Origin: a virus
DNA length: 35,036 nt
Reading direction: 5' to 3' (one strand)
Virus record (IMG/VR): IMGVR_UViG_3300020428_000039
Span: 1 to 35,036 of that record
A program made the translations under genes and the position numbers. Below, in pieces: positions 9,401 through 16,800 of this stretch. The notes beneath the pieces are model-generated. The model searched no databases. It saw only the letters and a program-made list of their open reading frames with translations, and was not told the DNA's origin. Within the stretch, counting starts at the first letter, position 1. Each line of letters opens with the position of its first letter.

Positions 9401-11753
9401 TGCTAAACTTTAAGATTCCTTTTATAAATACATCATTTGTTTTAATAGAGTCTGATTTAATTCCTGTAAAATATGTAGTTCTTTCTGCTGTTTTTGATGA
9501 TAAAATTGATTCTGTTTTTTTCGTAAAATACTTTAATATTTTATCTAAGCGAACAATCATAAATTCTGGAACAAATTTTCCAGGAATTACAAATTCACTT
9601 GCTACTCTTGGTTTTGAATATTCATTATCTGTAACCGCATCTGATCCTCTTCTAAACGGAACTGCAGGAACATTTGTAGTAGTTGTTATTGAACTACGGT
9701 ATGTACTAACATTAGTAGTGCTTGATGTAGAATACCAGCTTGCTACATAATTTGGATTAAATGGAGCATTTGTATGATTATAAGTAGTGCCAGTATATAA
9801 TGGATAATTTGTTGGACCTGGAGAGCCAACTGCAATATCATCAGCATGTGGAATTATATAAACTGCAAATCCATAATCATTGGTTCCTCGTGCAGACATA
9901 CCTGTTGTAACTGTATATGGAGCAAGATTATTAATTTGAGTATAAATACTTGCTGGCTGTGTTAAGAATCCATTTGCAATGCCATCATAAGCAGTATTTG
10001 TTAATCCGTTTGCAGATGCAAACTTTCTAAAAAACTGAGTACCAGCAGTCAGAAGGCGATTATTACTTGTTCCTCCTAATGTTGCAAAATCAGGATCTGT
10101 ATTCAACATTAAAAATTGTATATTATTTTGACCATATACAACTGGAGTATCATGTTTTATATACCCATTTCCATCAACATCTAACACTGCTGTTAATAAA
10201 TTTAGTGTGCCAGCCGGGGCTCTATCATCAATTCCTCCTACAAAATATATAGTAGGAGGTTTTGTATAACCAGGCCCTAGTAAATTAGAGGTACTATTCT
10301 GATCTACAAAATGTTGTATTCTCAATAACTCATAGAACTGTCCAGTTGCCGTACTACTTGTAGTATATCCTGCAACTGCAGGAATAGAATTTATTCCCGA
10401 AGTTACTACTCTATGAGAAATTTTATCAACAGTTTTTGGAGTTTCTGCTGTATTAACGTTTGCTGTCGAAAATGCGTTCTTTGTTACTTTTTTAAATATT
10501 TGAATAGTTCTAATAGCTAAAAATTCTCTAATGAGACGACCAGGTATTAAATCTGTATCAAAACTTACACTACTTGTTTTTCCTGCAGTAAATGTTTTTA
10601 GTGGCTCTAGTGCTGTTGTTTGAAAAATATCTCCAAAACCTTTATAAGATTTATCAATATACTTAAATACAGATGAAACTGGATTAATAACTTCTGATGC
10701 TAGTATTCCCTTTATAAACAGCGAATTTAATCCAAGATTGCTTGTTTTTCCTCCAGTAAATGTTTTTAGCGGTTCTAGTGCTGTTGTTTGTGCTGTTCCT
10801 CCAAAGCCTTTGTAAGATTTATTAATATACTTAAATACTTGCTCTACTGGAGTTATTTTTTCTGGAACAAAAGGTCCACGAAGTATTAAATGATTAAAAT
10901 TAACAATATTAGTTATATTAGTATTTCTTATTCTTAGTACTTGTACATAAAGACTTTTTAGGTTTTGAGTTCCTCCTGCCCAGTGGTTGGGTACTCCAAC
11001 TATACTTTTTGTTCGATCTATTTCTCTACGGTAAATAGCCTGGGTAAGAACTTGTTCCGTAAGCCCTACAGCATTGCTTCGAACCGCTCCTATATCAAAT
11101 ACAGGATTTTCGGACGCTAGACTTGCATTTGATACTTTTCCAAGTATTGGGGTAATAAGTGCTAACGAACTAGTTTTATTTTTTGTATTAAGTATACTTC
11201 GTGATGTTGTCTTTTGAGCAAGATCTACCAGTTGTGCAGTATTAAGTAAAGTTTTGCTAACTTTTAAATCATCTAAATCAATTATACTTGTAGCATTTAC
11301 TACACTATTTGCATTAACATACTTGATCCAAACGTGGGCAACAAATCGAATACCTTCTGCAAGAATTTCTTGATACGGTTTCGGATCATTAACTGAAAAC
11401 GCTTGACTTTTTGCTTGTGCAACATATAAAGTTGCTAAGTCTTGTAATGCTATATTCTGTGCTTTTGGACGTTCTAAAATTTTTGGATTATGAACTACTA
11501 CTTTGGTAGGATTAAAACTAAGTTTATAATCAAATAATTTAACATTATTTTCAATAACAGCTTTATCAACCTTAAGCGGTATTGACTCCGTTATTGATTT
11601 TACACTTTTAACTGCTGCATGATTCTCTTTATGAACCGGATGAATTACAGGAGTATCTGTTACAACTGTTTTTACAACAGGAATATTTAACCGTAAAAGT
11701 GATACTTTCGGTCTATTGATAATTAAGGGTTCTACCGCAAACTTAGCAGGCAT
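6435..11753 (-). CDS. Giant repeat-mosaic virion protein (1772 residues), function unknown
   Basis: I cannot name a family for most of this protein. Degenerate repeat tracts alternate with globular blocks. Tract 1 (about 1-430) includes a tandem unit of 56 residues at about 305-394 (FKYI[ND]KSYKGFG then QTTALEPLKTFT). Tract 2 (about 740-900) has four YFTGxK motifs near residues 759, 793, 813 and 847, some followed by FLIKG or VFIKG. Tract 3 (about 1500-1745) has RLEKN and YYTANKTS motifs. The globular blocks at about 440-730 and 920-1490 are rich in Gly, Ser, Thr, Asn and Tyr, with no recognised catalytic motif. The C-terminal DYCFGHFSQAYVGEEIKF resembles, from memory, the DYxxxxYFAEDYVGE ending of large cyanophage structural proteins. 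I saw no signal peptide or membrane segment. Its place between a BppU-like protein and the fibres suggests a baseplate or fibre-support role. Confidence 0.7.
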   Translation of the reverse strand: MPAKFAVEPLIINRPKVSLLRLNIPVVKTVVTDTPVIHPVHKENHAAVKSVKSITESIPLKVDKAVIENNVKLFDYKLSFNPTKVVVHNPKILERPKAQNIALQDLATLYVAQAKSQAFSVNDPKPYQEILAEGIRFVAHVWIKYVNANSVVNATSIIDLDDLKVSKTLLNTAQLVDLAQKTTSRSILNTKNKTSSLALITPILGKVSNASLASENPVFDIGAVRSNAVGLTEQVLTQAIYRREIDRTKSIVGVPNHWAGGTQNLKSLYVQVLRIRNTNITNIVNFNHLILRGPFVPEKITPVEQVFKYINKSYKGFGGTAQTTALEPLKTFTGGKTSNLGLNSLFIKGILASEVINPVSSVFKYIDKSYKGFGDIFQTTALEPLKTFTAGKTSSVSFDTDLIPGRLIREFLAIRTIQIFKKVTKNAFSTANVNTAETPKTVDKISHRVVTSGINSIPAVAGYTTSSTATGQFYELLRIQHFVDQNSTSNLLGPGYTKPPTIYFVGGIDDRAPAGTLNLLTAVLDVDGNGYIKHDTPVVYGQNNIQFLMLNTDPDFATLGGTSNNRLLTAGTQFFRKFASANGLTNTAYDGIANGFLTQPASIYTQINNLAPYTVTTGMSARGTNDYGFAVYIIPHADDIAVGSPGPTNYPLYTGTTYNHTNAPFNPNYVASWYSTSSTTNVSTYRSSITTTTNVPAVPFRRGSDAVTDNEYSKPRVASEFVIPGKFVPEFMIVRLDKILKYFTKKTESILSSKTAERTTYFTGIKSDSIKTNDVFIKGILKFSNAQIQTAKIEKYFTGIKTSTVKSLSGINTKYFTGNKLSTTSLSDFLIKGQLNLDVLNTTSLPAVKYFTGQKTSIFSSLSEVPTKNLIAPKASNTSATSFLLQGRQYRSNLGTVDHGISKNANIAAFSTVGFQKDPLVIQMLIPRQSSATGTQVDVTKGHYYESAFSATSIPAKYFKRKADDFEQSKVTIAFDRIFFKQEAKPDSLGTASSIVIPAHAPMPRNVVNFLHSIGKELKIDKTKLESTIADPIYSDRTTTVLEDFPFATTGSMRNSGSNAYATFGDYWTALKNGNSNFSRANGTVSSPTNSFLGSREQHDISNNTHNVFNDLMGDALVITNANRTNILRESLYIPTVVEDTTYSTSRGYKRFKLKYELDVHAITGNARRTQVTTMVSLGGGSSASKTAYFIEQGEIYLARTSFESTHVAHRVARYNQGLHQYTLGNTWEYSHPTSSTVEPYWRTITNTAGAGGFARGGNNYNNSPTPSYSGNATGSVGSSPTNIARIDAALFQVKMFSKFNTTAAAGAGIAYMGVNPYYFTRSRPGVMYVDGVEVSSSSLGSATYWDTNNDYEVSSTPWGDTQYTIAPVNYTDTLGASHTDVNGIGNSNKPYFGTWTNLNTSPFNDSIRGAFTAQSVFGQGTQMAIDIVGNHYSTLSYFDINYNTTVLTHEIEVKEFVEITDTEHADYGKIVKWDPLFENGVRYISTPAREVFADSGSEMINISTLPDVQPKKEIHIDKSQAVTDPVLVHKAKYPVNVVTTTRDVFLPAFLKQIFNQASAIELAQKRLEKNASSITNVVDNNIFVGFIFPLILRTASNVSKRLEKNYTELTDLPTVKTAERITYYTANKTSSSTAKSNAFVGFHHFENVAKTVREFKYYSKEYTSTLTKITAKAVIETKYVTKPKISNVGLLSEIIAANIHISLTRLQAVIDAKNTQLPKTSLINAGEVLNKELVRPNITSSLKHPDEGFVVVQDYCFGHFSQAYVGEEIKF
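10573..10838 (-). repeat. Direct repeat, two 98-base copies 168 bases apart
   Basis: Copies at 10573-10670 and 10741-10838 differ at about 13 of 98 positions by my count. Both read in the same frame and encode the tandem KTFT[GA]GKTS / SYKGFG unit. High DNA similarity suggests a fairly recent internal duplication in the giant virion protein. Confidence 0.85.
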
Positions 11754-11756
11754 TAC

Positions 11757-12101
11757 TTATCCAAACGCTTCTCTGACTTGTATGGATACAGGATCGAATA
11801 TTGTTTGAAAAGTGGAAGGGCTAGTATCTCCAAACTCAAGCTCTATTTCCCCTTCATAATATCCTTCCGAAACATCACTATGAGTTAAAAATGTACCTAA
11901 ATCAAATATATAGTTATTATTTACTAGGGTTGCTACAACACCTGCACTTGTTGGCAGAACTGTTGTAGTTCCAACTTTTCGAAGACGCATTCTAACTATT
12001 GTTGATCCGCCTGCCTGATATGTTGTCCCTAGATCTTCTCTTACGAGCGTGACCTGAAGATTTGATTTACTATCACCTTTTACTACCGCTACCGTACTCA
12101 T
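11757..12101 (-). CDS. BppU-like baseplate/tail protein (Ig-fold)
   Basis: A 114-residue protein that resembles the N-terminal domain of phage upper baseplate protein BppU and similar small Ig-like tail proteins. It has VVKGDSKSNLQVTLVRED, a central RMRLRKVGTTTVLP strand pair, a GYYEGEIELEFG hairpin, and ends in the typical VREAFG. The family caps or links baseplate and receptor-binding parts. It is the first gene after the consensus promoter at 12158-12186, with an AGGAT site about 11 bases before the ATG. Its stop lies 3 bases before the ATG of the 1772-residue gene, so the two are probably coupled. The family call rests on sequence pattern alone; it could simply be an adaptor for the giant protein. 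Confidence 0.7.
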   Translation of the reverse strand: MSTVAVVKGDSKSNLQVTLVREDLGTTYQAGGSTIVRMRLRKVGTTTVLPTSAGVVATLVNNNYIFDLGTFLTHSDVSEGYYEGEIELEFGDTSPSTFQTIFDPVSIQVREAFG

Positions 12102-12157
12102 AGAATTGGAATCCTGTCGATACTTTACCTAGGGAATTTATTTTCCACTTACTCAGT

Positions 12158-12186
12158 ATTATAACAATAAGAACCTATATTGTCAA
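12158..12186 (-). promoter_or_regulatory. Perfect consensus sigma70 promoter for the fibre operon
   Basis: On the minus strand TTGACA (12181-12186) and TATAAT (12158-12163) are separated by exactly 17 bases; both hexamers are perfect. The likely start is near 12151, about 50 bases before the ATG of the BppU-like gene. Directly upstream is ACTTAAAAATATTTC, an A/T tract resembling a sigma70 UP element and identical to that at the other intergenic promoter near 29382. This 112-base gap is the only sizeable break between the glycosyltransferase and fibre genes. Confidence 0.9.
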
Positions 12187-12213
12187 GAAATATTTTTAAG
12201 TATGTAACTAGCT

Positions 12214-13188
12214 TTAAAGTATAGTTTTTAACCTAGCTATGGTTGTTTCTTTATTATAACACAGATAATTTAAACAATACCATGCTAACCATTTTCTACT
12301 TAATAATTTATTAAACCACGATAAATTATTGATATACTCTTTTATTTTTTGCAAGTGTCGTAAATCTTTAGTAATCCAATGATACTCAGGATAACCATAA
12401 CTTATAATTGGTACATCGTACATCATGCATTCTATTCCAGAGGTACTATTTTCAGTAATTGCAACTTTAGTATGTGGTAGAATATCATGCAAACTTTCAA
12501 AACCAGAAAACACTATTACTCCTTCCTTTTCCCAAGCATCAATAGTTGATTGATAATAAATCCATGCATCTTTTGGTTTTAAGGTAGGATGTATCTTTAG
12601 AACAATATTATAATCTTTTTTTAAAAAATTAACAATTTCTACGACTTTTTGCCAATGACTTCCAAAAGAAAATTTTGTTACTGTTTCATCTCCCGGCATT
12701 TGTCCTAAAATAAGAATATGATCTTTAGGAATATTTTTTACTCTTGAAAACTGTAAATCTTTAGATTCTGACCATTTATTTACTCTTTCTGTTTTGAATT
12801 CTTTAACTTTTGTCTTAAAAAATTTAGTTTCATCTACATCTGTGAATAATGGTTTATTATATGTAATATCTGAAGCACATGCATAACCTTCAATGTCAAG
12901 AGAGAAATAGTCCGGAGTAGGTGCTGTTGGTTTAAAGAATAATGTTTTTTTGCCTGTGTTAAAATTATTTGCTAGTATATCTTCTAAGTAAGTATGATTA
13001 TATAGATAAATATCATCATTAGAATCTATAATTCCTTTTGTAACTTTATAAGGAGTATTAAACTGTAAATAATTGCTTACACAACACTCTATATCAAGTT
13101 CAATAAAAGATGCAATTATTACATTTAAAATACGTTCCCAATTTCCATCTAATGTTTGAAAACGATTTCCACAAATATTAACTTTCAT
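12214..13188 (-). CDS. Capsule-type glycosyltransferase (Caps_synth/KpsC-S-like)
   Basis: A 324-residue protein with the C-terminal half of a GT-B-like fold. ILGQMPGDETVT at about 160-171 begins the second domain. IHPTLKP at 199-205 and ENSTSGIECMMYDVPIISYG at 246-265 match the capsule polysaccharide synthesis family of KpsC and KpsS, whose conserved HP and NSTSGxE motifs take part in binding the CMP-Kdo donor. The N-terminal 130 residues are less clear. The last 35 residues are aromatic and basic and may bind a membrane surface or a partner. The ATG lies inside the end of the oxygenase gene (11-base overlap), so the two are translated together. The sugar and acceptor are unknown; candidates are a fibre protein or host surface glycan. 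The gene looks more AT-rich than its neighbours, as expected for acquired cargo. Confidence 0.75.
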   Translation of the reverse strand: MKVNICGNRFQTLDGNWERILNVIIASFIELDIECCVSNYLQFNTPYKVTKGIIDSNDDIYLYNHTYLEDILANNFNTGKKTLFFKPTAPTPDYFSLDIEGYACASDITYNKPLFTDVDETKFFKTKVKEFKTERVNKWSESKDLQFSRVKNIPKDHILILGQMPGDETVTKFSFGSHWQKVVEIVNFLKKDYNIVLKIHPTLKPKDAWIYYQSTIDAWEKEGVIVFSGFESLHDILPHTKVAITENSTSGIECMMYDVPIISYGYPEYHWITKDLRHLQKIKEYINNLSWFNKLLSRKWLAWYCLNYLCYNKETTIARLKTIL

Positions 13189-13807
13189 TATACCAGCCAG
13201 TTATTGCAACTCTTGCATAAGGAGCTCGCTCACTAACTTCGCTTACAAAATGTGGAACGCCATCATTTTCTAATTGCATAAGTGTTAAGGTATTAAACTC
13301 AGGATATATTACTTGAGGTTCGTCACCAAGAATATGTAAAGCTCCACCATATTCGGGTAACCAATTTGGAGTTAGTTGATATATAAAAGCAACACCGCGA
13401 TTATGATCTTTATGAGTATTTAAAAAGTCTCCAGAAGAATATACAGAGGTAAATGACTCAAAAATATAAGGATTTTTAAAACTACAAACTTCTGAGACTA
13501 GAGTTTTTACTTCTTTTTCAAGATATTGTTTTTTAAAGTTGCACTCATAGCAAGTACAAGTTGGAACGTGAGTAGTACTTCTCCTAAATTTATAGCTAAA
13601 AGCTCCAGTTTGAAAACTATTTGTAACTAAAACGTCTTCTTTCTTACGTTCACTTGTTCCAAATGCAGTATCTGTAAAATATTTGGGTTTTTCTAATCCT
13701 GCATGCTTATAAGCGTAGGACCACCAGTTGCTTGGCGTATTATAAATTGCTGTTGAAATTGCTTTTGCCTCTTGTTCTGGCAAAAAATCTTTGATAATTT
13801 TTATCAT
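13178..13807 (-). CDS. 2-oxoglutarate/Fe(II)-dependent oxygenase, prolyl-hydroxylase type
   Basis: A 209-residue dioxygenase of the prolyl 4-hydroxylase type, which couples 2-oxoglutarate decarboxylation to hydroxylation. Iron ligands are H132 and D134 (THKDHNRG) and H186 (VPHFVSEV). R199 in ARVAITGWY is placed to bind 2-oxoglutarate. All key residues are present, so the enzyme should be active. C84, C86 and C89 (TCTCYECN) with nearby H80 form a cluster that could hold a structural metal. The gene starts 12 bases after the J stop, with an AGGAA site, and overlaps the glycosyltransferase by 11 bases. The substrate is not shown; protein proline or lysine, or a small molecule, are possible. The proximity of collagen-like fibres makes a fibre protein worth testing. 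Confidence 0.82.
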   Translation of the reverse strand: MIKIIKDFLPEQEAKAISTAIYNTPSNWWSYAYKHAGLEKPKYFTDTAFGTSERKKEDVLVTNSFQTGAFSYKFRRSTTHVPTCTCYECNFKKQYLEKEVKTLVSEVCSFKNPYIFESFTSVYSSGDFLNTHKDHNRGVAFIYQLTPNWLPEYGGALHILGDEPQVIYPEFNTLTLMQLENDGVPHFVSEVSERAPYARVAITGWYNES

Positions 13808-13819
13808 TTATTAGTATTC

Positions 13820-16800
13820 CTATTGTGATAAATAACTTCCTGCAAACATCATTTGACAACTAGTTTTTATTAATTGTCGTGCTACTCTGTCGGGATTTGC
13901 ATTCAATCGGTGAGATGTTGAAGCATTCGGAGTTCCACTAACATCCGCATATGCATTGTCAATATTAGGGCTATCGACATGATTCATTGCTCCCGTACTT
14001 TCATTTATTTGTACTAAATTTCCTGCCATAAACATATCTCTACTATTTTGTAATATGGCTCCGTGTAAATTATTATAAGTATAAGTTCTATTTCCATAAG
14101 ATGCATAACCCTCAGCACGATATGATCCACTAATTAAATGTTCCCAAACAAATCCGAGACTATCATCAAGAAGATTTGCATGTGCAAGAGGCATTGACGA
14201 AGGAAACCGTATCATAAGATACTGTTGAGGATCTGTTCCTGGAGCGTAATCACTTGGAAACTTTACTCGTACTGCAAAATGAACTGTTTTGTGCAATACT
14301 TGATACCAGCCATAAACTTGAGCAAGATTAGTGCCTGTAGCAACAGTGGGGCTTGTACCTGTTCCATAAACACTACCAGTATATGCGAAGCAGGAGCCAT
14401 TTGAAAATGCAGTATGACTTGCAAATACTGCATCATAGGCTGCTTTCCAATTTGCTGATGTTCCATCTGAAGAAGTATTTATAAGAGGAGAATTAGTAAT
14501 AGTTGCGTCAGAAATATTACCTCCATGAATCTTATCTCCAGAAATTGCATCATTTGCAATAGCAGTTGTAATACTTGCATTTGCTGTTCCATCAAAGCCT
14601 GAAGCTGTTCCTGTAATAAGTCCTGTAAGAGCAATATCACGTCCTGTTGCTAATGCTGTAGCTGTGGCTGCATTTCCTGTAATATCTGTAACAGGGGTAA
14701 ATGTGAATACACCACTTGAATTATTATAAGAAAGCGCTCCACCGGTTGCATTAGTTCCACCCGTTGCAGATAAATCTGTAAGAGCAATACCACTACCACC
14801 ACTACCAGAAGCTGCAAGAGTGAGAGTATTTCCTGAATCATCATGTGTTGCAGTTACATTTGTACCTCCAACTATAAAGCCTGCTACTAGGTCACGAACT
14901 GCCTCTGTAAGATCAACATTTGCCGCACCATTAAAAGTATGATTAGTACTTCCAACAGTAAAGTTTCTTGCAGTTTCAAGAGTTGTCGCTGTTGCTGCAT
15001 TTCCTGTAATATTTAAGGGCGGTGTATAAGTAAATATTCCCGAACTATTATTATAAGCAAGCCCTCCATCGCCTGCTGCAGATGCTTCTGCACCAACAGA
15101 AAGGTCGCTTAGTTGAATTCCTCCAGATCCACTTCCTACTAAATCAGCTGCGGGCTCCCATCTACTGTTTGAGGCGCTCCACTTTAATACTTTTCCATCG
15201 GCTTTATTAAACTCCGTAACATTAGCAAGATCTCCTAAGTCAACTGCAACATTTTGACTACCATTAAAAGCTTGTCCTGCAATATATCTAGTAGTTTCTA
15301 GAATTGTTGCATCTGCTGCTGTTCCACTAATGTCTATTGCATGAGAATCATTTTTTAAAGCACCTACTGGAATTAATCCTGTAGTGTCTGTTCCTGTTCC
15401 AATTTTTACAGTAGATCCGCTACTAATTTCAAATGTGCCTCCACTTTTTACATCAAGTGTATAACCACTGGTCACATCTAAATTCATGTAATCAATTGTT
15501 GCATCTGTGTTAATTCCACGAATGCCTTGATTTGCAACACCATTGTCAAAAGTTATTCTTCCGCCTCGTACTCCATCACCGTCTATCTTACCATCAGTTC
15601 TTGTAGCACCTCCAACAATTGTAGTAGCACTTGAACCTAAATTAAGAGTACCATTTGTAACAGATAATGTTCCTGCAGAAACTGTTAAAGCTTTACCGCT
15701 TGGAATTGTTACATCTGAAGTATCAAGAGTTCCTCCACCAACCTTATCTGCTGTTATTGCATCGTCGCTTAAACTGAGAGTTGAACTTGCATGAGTTAGA
15801 TTTAAACTATGAGATTGACTTGATTTTAATTCTAAGTTTCCTTCTTTCTTTACAGCATAAGGAGCAGTTGCTGCATCTTGATCTCCTGCCCAAGCTCTAT
15901 ATGTAGCATCTTCTCCGTCTGTTGTAAAACTATTGTTGCCAGTACCAACTGTTTGTTTTCCTACTGAGCTAATTGCTACAGGATCTAACTGTATGGCAGG
16001 ATGTATAAGGGCTGCATTTTTATAAAGATTTCTAACTTGGGCATCAGAGGGTGCATGATTATAAAGCCTAAACTCTTCTAGTTTTCCTGTAAAATTATGT
16101 GTAGTAGATTCTTGTACTGCTGTTGCAAAAGAAGCTGGAGTTCCTCCATCATGATTTAAACCTCCTACTGTTAAACTTGCAGAAGCACTTTGAGGTTGAT
16201 ATGCAGTTGTAGAAGAATTTCTTACTTTACCATCTAAATAATATTTTAGTGTAGTTCCGTCATATGACATTCCTACATGATGCCACTTCTGTAAAACAAC
16301 TTCATCTGACAGTGTAAATGCTAAAGAGCTGGCACTGCTTCCTCCTCCAGAGAAAAATTTTAAATCTTGAAGATTGCTATTCGGCCCTTGAGGAGTACTG
16401 TTTTGATCTAACTGAATTTCCCAAAAGTTTGCGGCATCTCGACTCATTATATCAGCATTTAAATGCCCAGTTGACTGCCCCGTTGTTGATTTAAACCATA
16501 TAAATGCAGCCCATGCACCATTGACTCCAGGACCGCTTGTATCTGTAGTATTTAAGTCCATGTAATAGTCGCCAATTAATTTTAAAGCATTTTCGCGATT
16601 TGTAAAATAAGAGCCAGTGCCCGTTATACTATCTTTTGTGTCAATTCCATAATCTGGAACTGCTCCGGAACCTATACCTGAATTTGATACTGGATTTGGA
16701 CGCGTATCACCAAGAGCATAGTAGTTGTCCATAGTTATTGTTACTAAGTCACCTGCTTTTCTACCTCCTCCAATTATCGCAGGACTTCCTGTTAGTGCTG

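Noticed and set aside
12200-12250. An AT-rich inverted repeat (CTAGG-TTAAA / TTTAA-AGCTAG) at the end of the glycosyltransferase gene as a terminator
   Set aside because: The stem is short, imperfect and weak, and no T-run follows it on the minus strand.
13854-13885. Plus-strand TTGACA as a promoter
   Set aside because: No -10-like hexamer follows at the right distance, it lies inside the J gene, and no plus-strand gene follows.
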